Of a DNA stretch of 64,000 bases, positions 27,494 through 37,493 are shown piece after piece. How positions within the stretch are numbered: position 1 is the stretch's first letter; every line of letters starts with the position of its first letter. The notes under the pieces were generated by a model. The model did no database searches. It was not told the DNA's origin and was given only the letters and a program-made list of their open reading frames with translations. The position numbers and the translations under genes were made by a program. Source of the DNA: Scopulibacillus darangshiensis (lineage in GTDB: Bacteria > Bacillota > Bacilli > Bacillales > Sporolactobacillaceae); the NCBI RefSeq assembly GCF_004341035.1, contig NZ_SLXK01000016.1, positions 1 through 64,000 on the forward strand, in the 5' to 3' direction.

Positions 27494-28531
27494 ATGAAAG
27501 TCGGCATCATTGGAGCAAACGGATACAGCGGGGTTGAACTGATTCGCTTACTAAAGCAGCATCCCAATGTTGACATTGAAATGCTCATTTCTCATTCGAC
27601 AAGCGGTAAAAATGTCAAAGAGCTTTATCCTCATTTATCCGAAGTTTGTGAAAAGACTTTAGAAAGCATTGATGTTCAAGATGTATCGGACAGGGTTGAT
27701 CTATTATTTTTCGCTACACCTTCAGGGGTCAGCCAAGGCCTGGTTCCTAAATTTATAAATAAGGGCGTGCCATGCATTGACTTGTCCGGAGACTTTCGTT
27801 TGAAAGACCCTGATGCCTATACAAAATGGTATCAGAAGCAAGGAGCTGACCGAAGTGATCTTGAGCAAGCTGTTTACGGTTTAGCGGAAATTAATCATAA
27901 GGAAATAAAAGAGGCGAAGCTGATCGCCAATCCTGGTTGCTATCCGACCGCTTCATTATTAGGCATTCTTCCAGCAATAAAGATGGGCATCACCCAGCCT
28001 GACACATTAATCATTGATGGAAAATCAGGGATTTCAGGAGCGGGCAGAGGCGTTTCAATCGGGTCACATTTTTGTGAAGTCAATGAAAATATTAAAGCTT
28101 ATAAGCTTGGCAGCCATCAACATATTCCAGAGATTGAACAAACCATACAGGACAATGCAGGGATTGACACAAACATAAGTTTTTCTCCCCATCTTGTACC
28201 GATGACAAGGGGGATCATGTGCACGATCTACGCCGATTTGAAGCAGCAACTATCCACTGAAGAAATCGTGGGATATTATAAGGACTTTTATCATAAAAGC
28301 CATTTTGTAAGAGTTAGAGAGCCTGGTGTTTGGCCGGCTACCAAAGAAGTATATGGATCGAACTATTGTGACATTGGATTAATTGCTGATTCCCGCACCA
28401 ATAGGCTAACCGTGGTTTCAGTCATCGATAACGTTGTCAAAGGGGCTTCCGGGCAGGCGGTTCAAAATATGAATCTTTTAAATGGCTGGGACGAATGGAC
28501 GGGACTAAACCTGACTCCCGTGTATCCATAA
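27494..28531 (+). CDS. argC: N-acetyl-gamma-glutamyl-phosphate reductase
   Basis: NADPH-dependent reduction of N-acetylglutamyl phosphate to the semialdehyde. The 345-residue protein has the dinucleotide motif GIIGANGYSGVELIRLL at the N-terminus and the catalytic cysteine in ANPGCYPTA near residue 150. AAGGGGG precedes the ATG; the gap to argH is 13 bases. Intact. Confidence 0.97.
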   Translation: MKVGIIGANGYSGVELIRLLKQHPNVDIEMLISHSTSGKNVKELYPHLSEVCEKTLESIDVQDVSDRVDLLFFATPSGVSQGLVPKFINKGVPCIDLSGDFRLKDPDAYTKWYQKQGADRSDLEQAVYGLAEINHKEIKEAKLIANPGCYPTASLLGILPAIKMGITQPDTLIIDGKSGISGAGRGVSIGSHFCEVNENIKAYKLGSHQHIPEIEQTIQDNAGIDTNISFSPHLVPMTRGIMCTIYADLKQQLSTEEIVGYYKDFYHKSHFVRVREPGVWPATKEVYGSNYCDIGLIADSRTNRLTVVSVIDNVVKGASGQAVQNMNLLNGWDEWTGLNLTPVYP

Positions 28532-28553
28532 AGAAAATGAAGGAGGATAAGAG

Positions 28554-29786
28554 ATGACTCAGATTATAGATGTTGATATTGAACACATTCATGCATTATC
28601 TCATGGCGGTGTCGCCGCCCCAAAAGGATTTAAAGCCGGTGGCCTTCATTGCGGCATTAAGTATAAGCGGCCTGATCTTGGCTGGATCCATTCTGAAGTA
28701 CCAGCTAATGCGGCAGCTGTCTACACCACCAATCAGTTCCAAGCTGCTCCTTTACTCGTTACGCAAGACAGTATTGCCATTGAACAAAAACTGCAATCTG
28801 TCGTCGTCAACTCCGGAGTCGCCAATGCTTGTACCGGTGATGAAGGAATGACCAATGCGTATCACATGAGGAAATTATACGCTGAGCATGTTGTGGCAGA
28901 AGAACACCATATAGCTGTTGTTTCAACCGGATTAATCGGTGAACAGCTTCCTATGGAAAAGGTCAGCCATGGCATTCAGCAAATTGCCTTAGAGGATATG
29001 AATGAAGATCTATTCGAAAAAGCGATTTTAACGACGGATACAGCGACAAAACATGTGGCCCTGCAAATGGAGATTGATGGAAAGACAATCACGATCGGCG
29101 GAGCAGCAAAGGGTTCAGGAATGATTCATCCCAATATGGCAACGATGTTAGCCTTTATGACCACAGATGCTGCCGTTTCGCAAACTTATCTTCATCAAGC
29201 CTTAAAAGATATTACAAACAAAACATATAACATGATAACGGTCGACGGCGATACAAGCACAAATGACATGGTCCTCGTCATGGCTAATGGACTCGCGGAA
29301 AACAAACCCTTATCAAAAAAACACCCGCAATGGGACTTATTTGTAAAAGGATTAGAACACGCGTCGCAAACATTGGCAAAAATGATTGCTAGAGATGGCG
29401 AAGGTGCAACAAAACTTGTTGAGGTACAGGTTAAGGGTGCGGCTGATGATCATGCAGCACAGGCTATCAGTAAAGCCGTTGCCGGGTCAAACCTTGTTAA
29501 AACGGCCATTTACGGCACAGACCCAAATTGGGGCAGAATTGTTTGTGCTGTTGGATATAGCGGCAAGCCTATTGATACCAACAACATCAAAGTTACATTG
29601 GGGCCAGTTACCGTCGTAGAAAAAGGCTTGCCTGTCCCATTTAATGAAGAAGAGGCCAAAAGTTATTTACATCAAGAAAACATTCACATTGCCGTTGAAC
29701 TGGATGAAGGACAAGGTACAGCCACAGCATGGGGCTGCGATTTAACCTACGATTATGTCAAAATCAATGCTTCTTATAGGACATAA
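28554..29786 (+). CDS. argJ: Bifunctional glutamate N-acetyltransferase / ornithine acetyltransferase
   Basis: Recycles the acetyl group from acetylornithine to glutamate, and in many Bacillales also makes acetylglutamate from acetyl-CoA. The 410-residue precursor has the autoproteolysis motif HPNMATMLAFMTTDAAV near residue 195, where cleavage before the Thr gives alpha and beta chains. The absence of argA in the operon fits a bifunctional enzyme. AAGGAGG precedes the ATG. Intact. Confidence 0.96.
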   Translation: MTQIIDVDIEHIHALSHGGVAAPKGFKAGGLHCGIKYKRPDLGWIHSEVPANAAAVYTTNQFQAAPLLVTQDSIAIEQKLQSVVVNSGVANACTGDEGMTNAYHMRKLYAEHVVAEEHHIAVVSTGLIGEQLPMEKVSHGIQQIALEDMNEDLFEKAILTTDTATKHVALQMEIDGKTITIGGAAKGSGMIHPNMATMLAFMTTDAAVSQTYLHQALKDITNKTYNMITVDGDTSTNDMVLVMANGLAENKPLSKKHPQWDLFVKGLEHASQTLAKMIARDGEGATKLVEVQVKGAADDHAAQAISKAVAGSNLVKTAIYGTDPNWGRIVCAVGYSGKPIDTNNIKVTLGPVTVVEKGLPVPFNEEEAKSYLHQENIHIAVELDEGQGTATAWGCDLTYDYVKINASYRT

Positions 29787-29801
29787 GGGGGCTTTTTGCA
29801 A

Positions 29802-30608
29802 ATGACCTATCTCGTTATCAAATGCGGCGGCAGTGTACTGGAAAAATTACCTGAATCATTCTATGAAAACATCATCAAGCTGCAAGAAAGCGGACAATAC
29901 CAGCCTGTTATTGTCCACGGCGGCGGACCGCTCATATCCAGCCTGCTTAACAAGTTAAATATCAAAGTAACTTTTCATGACGGATTGCGTGTCACAACAG
30001 AAGAGGTGCTTGATATTGTCGAAATGGTCTTAAGCGGTAAAGTAAACAAACACATTGTTAAGAATCTGTATAAAGCTGGCGGTAAAGCGTTTGGTCTAAG
30101 CGGTGTTGACGGAAATTTACTGACAGCTGCTCCAATTGAAGAAGGCGGCAATCTTGGCTTTGTCGGAAAGATCGTCGATGTTCAAACGGATGGGTTGAAA
30201 CTGCTGACTGAACAAGGCACCATCCCTGTGATCTCTCCCATTGCGTTAGACGCTAAGGGCCAGCGGTACAACATTAACGGTGATACAGCGGCAGCAGCAG
30301 TTGCAAAGGCTCTAAAGGCCAGGCTCTGTTTTATAAGCGACATTCCAGGCATTTGGGTTGAAACTGAAGGAAAGAAAACAGTTATGAAGCAAATTACCCG
30401 GAAAAAAATCTTACAATTGATCGATGACAAAGAAATCGTCGGAGGAATGGTACCAAAAGTCAAAGGAGCAATGGAAAGTCTTAAGGATGGGGTACCCGAG
30501 GTCGTGATTTTGAACGGTCTTGATGATAAGAGTTTACTGGATTATGCAAACGGCGGAGAAGCTGGCACAAAAATTACCCTTGATGAGGAGGTGGTTACCC
30601 ATGCCTGA
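29802..30608 (+). CDS. argB: Acetylglutamate kinase
   Basis: Phosphorylates N-acetylglutamate. The 268-residue amino-acid-kinase-fold protein begins YLVIKCGGSVL and contains VIVHGGGPLISSLL and the GGMVPKVKGAMESL segment. ATG 29802 was chosen over TTG 29796 because AAGGGGG is about 9 bases before it. The N-terminal extension found in arginine-sensitive kinases is absent, as expected where the acetyl cycle is used. It overlaps argD by 8 bases. Confidence 0.96.
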   Translation: MTYLVIKCGGSVLEKLPESFYENIIKLQESGQYQPVIVHGGGPLISSLLNKLNIKVTFHDGLRVTTEEVLDIVEMVLSGKVNKHIVKNLYKAGGKAFGLSGVDGNLLTAAPIEEGGNLGFVGKIVDVQTDGLKLLTEQGTIPVISPIALDAKGQRYNINGDTAAAAVAKALKARLCFISDIPGIWVETEGKKTVMKQITRKKILQLIDDKEIVGGMVPKVKGAMESLKDGVPEVVILNGLDDKSLLDYANGGEAGTKITLDEEVVTHA

Positions 30609-31821
30609 ACAATTAACGACAACCCAGTCATTAATGGCGACCTATCAGCGTTTTCCCCTTGAATTAGCAAAGGGAAAGGAAAGCTTTGTTTGGGATACAG
30701 ACGGTAATCGATATTTGGATTATACATCGGGCATCGCAACTTGCAACCTGGGGCATGTACCTGATGAAGTTAAGGAAAAAGTGGAGCACCAGCTTAGTCA
30801 GCTTTGGCATTGTTCAAACCTATACCAAATCCCGCAGCAGGAGCAGTTAGCCGACATACTCATCCAAAAATCGTGTCTTGATCAAGTTTTCTTTTGTAAC
30901 AGTGGTGCTGAAGCGAATGAGGCGGCAATTAAGCTGGCCAGAAAATACTCGCAAAAGATCAAGCAACAAAAGGCATTTGAAATTGTAACGTTTAATCAAT
31001 CATTTCATGGCAGGTCCATGGCAACCTTATCGGCCACTGGTCAGGAGAAAATCCAAGATGGCTTTTACCCTCTTGTCGATGGCTTCCGCCACTTGCCTTT
31101 TAATAATTTTGAAGCCTTGAATGAGGTATCTAATGGCAGAACCTGTGCTGTTCTTCTTGAACTAATCCAAGGAGAAGGTGGCGTCATCCCTGCCGATATA
31201 GAATGGGTTCAAGAGCTCGCAAGAATCTGCCAAAGAAATGGCTTGCTGCTGATGGTTGATGAAATCCAAACGGGTATTGGCAGAACAGGAACTCTTTTTG
31301 CTTATGAACAATATGGCATTGAACCAGATGTCATTACGTTAGCCAAAGGATTGGGCTCAGGTTTTCCAATAGGAGCGATGCTTGCTAAGACAGATGCTGC
31401 CAAGGCATTCGATCCCGGCAGCCACGGCAGCACATTCGGAGGTAACCCTTTAGCTGCAACGGCTGGCAAAGCAACACTTGAAACGATCCAACGTTATCAC
31501 TTGCTTGAGTCGGTGCAAGAAAACAGCAAGTATTTAAAGCGGAAATTAGACATATTGAAAACTAAGTTTCATCATTCGATTGTTGAGATTCGGGGAAAAG
31601 GGATGCTTTTAGGGGTGGTTACAAAACAGGATGCCATTACGGTTGTCCATGAGGCAAGAAAAAAGAAGGTGCTCATTTTGTCGGCTGGTCAAAATGTTGT
31701 ACGAATATTGCCTCCTTTGACAACAGACCGTGCAGAAATTGACTCGTTCCTTTCTGTCATGGAAGAGATTTTTGACAGCCTAGAGAAAGAAGGGGAGGAC
31801 CTATGGAAAAAGGATATTTAG
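30601..31821 (+). CDS. argD: Acetylornithine aminotransferase
   Basis: PLP-dependent class III aminotransferase, 406 residues, converting N-acetylglutamate semialdehyde to acetylornithine. The PLP lysine is in ITLAKGLGSGFPIGA near residue 250, preceded by LMVDEIQTGIGRTG. GAGGAGG within argB provides the ribosome binding site for ATG 30601. It overlaps argB by 8 bases and carA by 19 bases, indicating translational coupling. Confidence 0.96.
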   Translation: MPEQLTTTQSLMATYQRFPLELAKGKESFVWDTDGNRYLDYTSGIATCNLGHVPDEVKEKVEHQLSQLWHCSNLYQIPQQEQLADILIQKSCLDQVFFCNSGAEANEAAIKLARKYSQKIKQQKAFEIVTFNQSFHGRSMATLSATGQEKIQDGFYPLVDGFRHLPFNNFEALNEVSNGRTCAVLLELIQGEGGVIPADIEWVQELARICQRNGLLLMVDEIQTGIGRTGTLFAYEQYGIEPDVITLAKGLGSGFPIGAMLAKTDAAKAFDPGSHGSTFGGNPLAATAGKATLETIQRYHLLESVQENSKYLKRKLDILKTKFHHSIVEIRGKGMLLGVVTKQDAITVVHEARKKKVLILSAGQNVVRILPPLTTDRAEIDSFLSVMEEIFDSLEKEGEDLWKKDI

Positions 31822-32897
31822 TCCTGGAGACCGGCGATATATTTGAAGGGATGTTGATCGGCAAGAAAACCATTTCTGCCGGTGAGGTCGTTTTCAATAC
31901 TAGCATGACCGGATACCAGGAAATCCTTACAGACCCGTCGTATGCCGGGCAAATGATCACCTTTTGTTACCCGCTGATCGGGAATTACGGCATCAATCAT
32001 TTTGATGATGAGAGCTCGAAGCTCCATTTGTCAGGAGCAATTATCAGCGATTTATGTCTGTCACCAAGCCATTTTCAGTCGGTCAAAACCTTTGCCGAAC
32101 ATCTTGAAGAAGCAGGTATTCCTTGCATCGCAGGCGTTGATACAAGGGCGATTGTAAAGAAGATCCGAAAATACGGGACGATGAAAGGCTTAATTACAAC
32201 GTCACCTGATCAAGGGTTGGTAAAATCTTTTGTTCATGATCCAATCTTTAAGACTTCCATGATCGATAAGGTATCAGTAAAAAATATAAAACAGTATGCG
32301 GGTGACGGACCGCACATTGCGTTAGTCGACTACGGCTATAAAAAGTCGATGCTCCAGGCGCTTTTGAATGAAAGGTGTAAGGTGACGGTCATACCATATT
32401 CTACAACATTTACTGAGCTTTCATCCCTAAAGCCTGACGGTGTGATGTTCAGTAATGGGCCCGGGGACCCAATGGCACTTCAAGCGTTATTTCCAGAAGT
32501 CAAAAAAATAACGGAGCATTTTCCAACCCTCGGGATATGTTTGGGACATCAAATGATCGCCTTAGCCTATGGCGCAACAACAGAAAAACTGCTATTTGGC
32601 CATCGCGGCGCTAATCACCCCGTTAAAGAAATGCTAACGGGCAAAGTTTGGATGACATCTCAGAACCATAGCTATGTCGTAACACATAACAGCATTAACA
32701 CGGATATATTTGCTGTAACTTACCAGAACGTCAATGACCGAACGATTGAAGGGTTGAAGCATAAAAGCCTGCCTATCGAAACTGTCCAGTTTCATCCAGA
32801 AGCTCACCCTGGTCCGGATGATACCCATTATATCTTCGAAACCTTTATTCAAACGCTAAGAAATGCAGGTGACATAACTTATGCCGCAACGAGATGA
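31803..32897 (+). CDS. carA: Carbamoyl-phosphate synthase small subunit (arginine-associated)
   Basis: Glutaminase subunit of 364 residues that delivers ammonia to CarB. The C-terminal class I amidotransferase domain has the nucleophile in LGICLGHQMIAL near residue 242 and the catalytic His-Glu in VQFHPEAHPGP near residue 330. Its location in the arginine operon marks it as the arginine-specific enzyme, paired with ArgF; a pyrimidine-type copy would be elsewhere. It overlaps argD and carB. Confidence 0.96.
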   Translation: MEKGYLVLETGDIFEGMLIGKKTISAGEVVFNTSMTGYQEILTDPSYAGQMITFCYPLIGNYGINHFDDESSKLHLSGAIISDLCLSPSHFQSVKTFAEHLEEAGIPCIAGVDTRAIVKKIRKYGTMKGLITTSPDQGLVKSFVHDPIFKTSMIDKVSVKNIKQYAGDGPHIALVDYGYKKSMLQALLNERCKVTVIPYSTTFTELSSLKPDGVMFSNGPGDPMALQALFPEVKKITEHFPTLGICLGHQMIALAYGATTEKLLFGHRGANHPVKEMLTGKVWMTSQNHSYVVTHNSINTDIFAVTYQNVNDRTIEGLKHKSLPIETVQFHPEAHPGPDDTHYIFETFIQTLRNAGDITYAATR

Positions 32898-35800
32898 TAT
32901 TCAAAAAGTGTTAGTCATTGGGTCTGGTCCAATCGTGATTGGGCAGGCCGCTGAATTCGATTATGCCGGGACACAAGCATGCTTGGCTTTAAAAGAAGAA
33001 AATATTGAAGTTATTTTAATCAATAACAATCCAGCGACCATTATGACAGATGAAAAAGTGGCAGACAAGGTCTATATTGAGCCGCTGACAATTGAATCGA
33101 TTGAAGATATTATTAAGAAAGAAAAGCCTGATGGTGTGATTGGCACACTTGGCGGCCAAACGGGATTAAATTTGGCTGTTCAATTATATGAAAAGCAGAT
33201 TTTGCAAAAATATCATGTTGAATTGCTTGGCACATCCGTCGACTCCATTCAAAAAGGGGAAGACAGGGAAAAATTTCGGCAGTTAATGCTTGATATAGAT
33301 GAACCAATTCCGGAATCAAAAATTATCCACACATATGAAGAAGGGCTCAAATTCGCCGAAGTCATAGGCTTTCCTGTGATCATTCGCCCTGCTTATACAC
33401 TTGGCGGTTCGGGAGGCGGCTTTGCTGAAAATGTTGAGGAATTAGAATTGGTATTAAATAGAGGACTGAGTCTGAGCCCTATTCATCAAGTGCTTATTGA
33501 GAAAAGCATCAAAGGCTGGAAAGAAATCGAATATGAGGTCATGCGTGATGCGAATGATACATGCATGATCGTCTGCAACATGGAAAATATCGATCCCGTA
33601 GGTGTTCATACAGGAGATTCCATCGTTGTTGCACCATCGCAAACCTTGTCAGATGTTCAATATCAAATGCTCAGGAACGCTTCACTCAAAATCATCAGGG
33701 CATTAGAAATAGTTGGCGGATGCAATATCCAATGTGCTCTTAATCCTGATTCAAATCAATATGTGATTATTGAGGTTAACCCAAGGGTGAGCCGTTCCTC
33801 TGCTTTAGCTTCAAAAGCAACAGGCTATCCGATCGCAAGAATTGCTGCAAAATGTGCAATAGGGTATCACCTTGATGAAATCTTAAATCCGATCACCGGA
33901 ACAACTTACGCATCATTTGAACCGGCACTCGATTACGTCGTCATGAAAATGCCCCGTTTCCCATTTGACAAGTTTACAGAGGCGGATCGGACGCTTGGTA
34001 CACAAATGAAAGCTACCGGCGAGGTGATGGCGATTGACCGAACCTTTGAAGGGGCATTAAACAAAGGGTTACGGTCGATGGAATTAGGGCTATGCAGTCT
34101 TCATTTTCCTGGATTTAAAAAGGCGGAATCTGAAGAACTCATGTACCATTTGGAAAAAACAACCGATTTGCGTTTGTTTGCCGTTGCCGAATTGTTAGAA
34201 AGAGGGATGACAACAAAAGAGGTCTGGCAAAAGACAAAGATTGATCCATGGTTCTTAGAGCGAATAAAAGGGATAATTGATCTCGAACAGAAATTGAAAA
34301 CTTATTCATGGGAACAGATGCCTTTATCCCTCCTTAAGCAAGCCAAGCAAATCAATATCAGTGATAAACGGCTTGCCCAAATCTATAAAACGACTGAACA
34401 CGAGGTAAGACATAAATGCAAGACATCAGGCATAAAACCGGGATATAAGCTTGTCGATACCTGCGCTGCAGAATTCGAAGCGGAGACCCCATATTATTAT
34501 TCGACATGGGCTGGGGAAGATGAGGCCGATGTCAGCAATAGCCCAAAAATCCTTGTTATTGGTTCCGGCCCAATCCGAATCGGGCAGGGCATTGAATTTG
34601 ATTATTGTTCTGTTCAGGCGGCTTTGGCTGTAAAGAAAAAAGGCTACGAAGCGGTCGTCATTAACAATAATCCCGAAACAGTCAGCACCGATTACACAAT
34701 TGCCGATCGTCTCTATTTCGAGCCTTTGGCGTTGGAAGACATTTTAAATGTCGCAGAAAAAGAAAACGTCAATGGTGTGCTGATCCAGTTTGGCGGACAA
34801 ACGGCTATTAATTTAGCTAAAGCATTAGAAAACGAAGGTCTGCATGTTTTGGGCACAACGACCGGGGCTATTGATCAATTGGAGGATCGCAAGCAGTTTT
34901 ATGACATTCTTAAGAAACTGAAGATCCCGCACATTGAGGGTGAAACTGTCAACCACATTGATGACCTGAAATCTGCCGCCGTCAAACTTGGTTTTCCAGT
35001 TCTTGTCCGGCCATCATACGTCATTGGCGGTCAATCGATGTTCATTTTTAATCATTTGGATGAATTAGAACACTATATACAATATCACGGTGTGTTTGAT
35101 GACCAATCCTGGCCATTATTAATTGATCGCTATATTCCTGGCCTGGAATGTGAGGTAGATGCGGTCAGCGATGGGGAACAGATTTTAATACCGGGGATTT
35201 TCGAGCATATTGAAAAGGCTGGCGTCCATTCAGGAGACAGTGTAGCGGTATTCCCGCCCGTATCCCTCTCGGAAAACATCACTTCGACGATTGTTTCTTA
35301 TACGGAAACGATTTGCAAGGAACTTAAGGTACGCGGATTGATGAATATCCAGTTTGTCATTTCAGATGACACCGTATATGTTCTTGAAGTTAATCCGCGG
35401 GCGTCACGAACGATCCCTATAATTAGCAAAATAACAGGTGTCCCTATGGTAGAAAGGGCCGTGTCTGTGCAGCTTGGTGAAACCCTGAAAAAACAAAAGT
35501 GTGAATCCGGCCTTTTAGGGGAACCTGATTTTTACTCAGTCAAAGCACCGGTTTTTTCATCGGCAAAATTGAAGGATGTTGACCATGTTCTAGGGCCGGA
35601 AATGAAATCAACGGGTGAACTGCTAGGGCTGGGGTTTACATTTGAAGATGCGCTAGAGAAAGCATTGTTTCCGCAAGGCGAGAATATTTTTAAAGATGCA
35701 TCGGAAAAACCCCTCATTATATGTTCGGTATCAGAACAGGAGAAAACCGAAAGCATCGGCATTATAACTGCGCTGCAGAGCAGGGGATTTCAAATTGCCG

Positions 35801-36120
35801 CTACACAAAGTACGGCCACGTTCTATCAACATCAAGGCATCAATGTACCATTTGTTGTTAAGGATATTTCTTCTATAAAAGAACATCTGAAAAAAGAGAA
35901 CGTGGCGGCGGTGATCAACATTCCAACTCAAGGCCGTAAAAAAACATCCTTTGGATTTAATTTAAGAGAGCTTGCCGTCCGCTATCAGGTCCCGTTATTC
36001 ACCTGTTTGGACACGGTAAAGGCAGCATTATCACTCCCTCAGAAAAGGATCCCATCTTCGGTATTAACACTTTCAGAATATAGAGAGGACAGCCTTGAGC
36101 CTTTGGACTTAAACCGTTAA
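32881..36120 (+). CDS. carB: Carbamoyl-phosphate synthase large subunit (arginine-associated)
   Basis: A 1079-residue synthetase made of two homologous ATP-grasp halves: the first begins VLVIGSGPIVIGQAAEFDYAGTQA, the second ILVIGSGPIRIGQGIEFDYCSVQA near residue 557. These make carboxyphosphate and carbamoyl phosphate. The C-terminal 140 residues form the MGS-like allosteric domain. Start ATG 32881 overlaps carA by 17 bases. It is the last gene of the superoperon, with a terminator overlapping its stop codon. Confidence 0.97.
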   Translation: MPQRDDIQKVLVIGSGPIVIGQAAEFDYAGTQACLALKEENIEVILINNNPATIMTDEKVADKVYIEPLTIESIEDIIKKEKPDGVIGTLGGQTGLNLAVQLYEKQILQKYHVELLGTSVDSIQKGEDREKFRQLMLDIDEPIPESKIIHTYEEGLKFAEVIGFPVIIRPAYTLGGSGGGFAENVEELELVLNRGLSLSPIHQVLIEKSIKGWKEIEYEVMRDANDTCMIVCNMENIDPVGVHTGDSIVVAPSQTLSDVQYQMLRNASLKIIRALEIVGGCNIQCALNPDSNQYVIIEVNPRVSRSSALASKATGYPIARIAAKCAIGYHLDEILNPITGTTYASFEPALDYVVMKMPRFPFDKFTEADRTLGTQMKATGEVMAIDRTFEGALNKGLRSMELGLCSLHFPGFKKAESEELMYHLEKTTDLRLFAVAELLERGMTTKEVWQKTKIDPWFLERIKGIIDLEQKLKTYSWEQMPLSLLKQAKQINISDKRLAQIYKTTEHEVRHKCKTSGIKPGYKLVDTCAAEFEAETPYYYSTWAGEDEADVSNSPKILVIGSGPIRIGQGIEFDYCSVQAALAVKKKGYEAVVINNNPETVSTDYTIADRLYFEPLALEDILNVAEKENVNGVLIQFGGQTAINLAKALENEGLHVLGTTTGAIDQLEDRKQFYDILKKLKIPHIEGETVNHIDDLKSAAVKLGFPVLVRPSYVIGGQSMFIFNHLDELEHYIQYHGVFDDQSWPLLIDRYIPGLECEVDAVSDGEQILIPGIFEHIEKAGVHSGDSVAVFPPVSLSENITSTIVSYTETICKELKVRGLMNIQFVISDDTVYVLEVNPRASRTIPIISKITGVPMVERAVSVQLGETLKKQKCESGLLGEPDFYSVKAPVFSSAKLKDVDHVLGPEMKSTGELLGLGFTFEDALEKALFPQGENIFKDASEKPLIICSVSEQEKTESIGIITALQSRGFQIAATQSTATFYQHQGINVPFVVKDISSIKEHLKKENVAAVINIPTQGRKKTSFGFNLRELAVRYQVPLFTCLDTVKAALSLPQKRIPSSVLTLSEYREDSLEPLDLNR

Positions 36121-36140
36121 AACGGTTTAAGTCTTTTTTT
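36106..36140 (+). terminator. Terminator of the arginine superoperon
   Basis: A perfect 13-bp stem GACTTAAACCGTT / AACGGTTTAAGTC with a two-base gap, followed by seven T. The carB TAA lies inside the stem, so the last codons of carB double as the 5' arm. Confidence 0.92.
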
Positions 36141-36148
36141 GGTTAATC

Positions 36149-36236
36149 AGAAAGTATAACTTTCTGACGCACATAAGTGCAACTACGCCTCTGTCTTCGC
36201 CAAAGGCTCGCCAATCGGCGAGTTTTCTTTATCGTT
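36149..36236. repeat. Dispersed repeat, copy C, with internal palindromes
   Basis: It starts with AGAAAGTATAACTTTCT, a perfect short palindrome, and continues with CAACTACGCCT, TTCGCCA, GGCTCGCCAATCGGCGAG and AGTTTTCTTTAT. The AAGTATAA, CAACTA, TTCGCCA and AGTTTTCTTTAT blocks recur in the same order at 42960-43075. No coding potential. Confidence 0.55.
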
Positions 36237-36304
36237 TAGGAAGGGATAAAGTAGTCGTCTTGTGACTTCCGGATAAATCATCAATTATTTGTATAAATGA
36301 TGTT

Positions 36305-36392
36305 AGGACTTTTATCGGACTGTGATTCCGTTATTCGGTTATTCAAGAGGTTATTTGAGTTAATTTTTAGCAAATAACGGAATCTGAGTCCT
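36305..36392. repeat. Large interrupted inverted repeat
   Basis: Inner arms GATTCCGTTATT (36324-36335) and AATAACGGAATC (36373-36384) are perfectly complementary over 12 bases, and outer arms AGGACT / AGTCCT (36305, 36387) extend the dyad, with a 37-base loop. It lies in the 450-base gap between carB and the aldo/keto reductase gene. The remainder of that gap shows no gene. Confidence 0.7.
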
Positions 36393-36571
36393 ATAATGGA
36401 TGAGCGAAGCTTTTATTGCCATTTGTCAGGGTTTTCAGCTTCGGCGGCGGGCTGACATATGCGGGATTACTAATAAAATGGATGTGCTAGGCCCATAACA
36501 TAAGCATTACCTTTTACCTTCACCTGAGATCTATGAGATCATATGATTATCCATTAAAGGAGGCGTTAATC

Positions 36572-37402
36572 ATGGTCAAAAGCTTAATTGAGGGGGCAAC
36601 ACTACATAATGGTGTTAACATGCCATGGCTCGGACTTGGCGTGTGGAAAATGGCAAATGACGAAGAAGTGATGACCGCTGTCAAAGGGGCGCTTGGTGCG
36701 GGCTACCGAAGCATTGATACGGCAGCAGTTTACAAAAATGAAGAGGGCGTTGGGAAGGCTATAAAACAAAGCGATGTCCCTCGCGATGATATCTTCTTAA
36801 CCACAAAAGTATGGAATAGCGACCAAGGCTATGACTCGACATTAGAAGCATTTGAGGCAAGCTGTCAGCGTCTAGGTGTTGATTACCTTGATTTGTACCT
36901 CGTCCATTGGCCCGTTGAAGGGAAATATAAGGAAACATGGCGCGCCCTTGAAAAATTATACACTGACGGCAAAGTACGAGCGGTCGGGGTCTGCAACTTT
37001 CACACTCATCATCTAAAAGATTTGTTGGCGGAATCAAAAATTAAACCGATGGTCAATCAAGTGGAATGCCACCCGCTGCTTAACCAGAAAGAGCTTCACG
37101 ATTTTTGCAGAGCAGAAGGCATTCAATTAGAAGCCTGGAGCCCGCTCGGCCAGGGTCATCTTCTTGAAGACCCTACGATAAAAGACATCGCTTCCAAATA
37201 TGGGAAGACGCCCGCGCAGGCAATCATTCGCTGGGATTTGCAGCGCGGCATTGTGACCATCCCGAAATCATCAAACCCAAACCGTATCGGGCAAAACGGG
37301 GATGTATTCGACTTTGAACTGTCGAAAGAGGATATGGACCACATTGATGCATTAAATAAGAATGAAAGATATGGTCCTGATCCAGATCATTTTGATTTTT
37401 AA
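36572..37402 (+). CDS. Aldo/keto reductase
   Basis: A 276-residue NADPH-dependent aldo/keto reductase. The catalytic tetrad is visible: Asp and Tyr in [11 protein letters not shown] near residues 45-50, Lys in FLTTKVWN near residue 74 and His in LYLVHWPV near residue 107. The cofactor segment [13 protein letters not shown] is near the C-terminus. It resembles the YvgN/glyoxal-reductase group that detoxifies aldehydes. ATG 36572 has AAAGGAGGC upstream; the ORF from 36533 lacks one. Monocistronic, with a terminator. Confidence 0.92.
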   Translation: MVKSLIEGATLHNGVNMPWLGLGVWKMANDEEVMTAVKGALGAGYRSIDTAAVYKNEEGVGKAIKQSDVPRDDIFLTTKVWNSDQGYDSTLEAFEASCQRLGVDYLDLYLVHWPVEGKYKETWRALEKLYTDGKVRAVGVCNFHTHHLKDLLAESKIKPMVNQVECHPLLNQKELHDFCRAEGIQLEAWSPLGQGHLLEDPTIKDIASKYGKTPAQAIIRWDLQRGIVTIPKSSNPNRIGQNGDVFDFELSKEDMDHIDALNKNERYGPDPDHFDF

Positions 37403-37414
37403 TGTAAAGATGGG

Positions 37415-37447
37415 AAAAGAGCTGTTCTTTTTTGGACAGCTCTTTTA
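37415..37447 (+). terminator. Terminator after the aldo/keto reductase
   Basis: An 11-bp stem AAAAGAGCTGT / ACAGCTCTTTT with a T-rich loop. Confidence 0.87.
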
Positions 37448-37493
37448 TTATGTACATATGTGCATTTTGCTGTGACTTTAAGGAGGAAAACTT

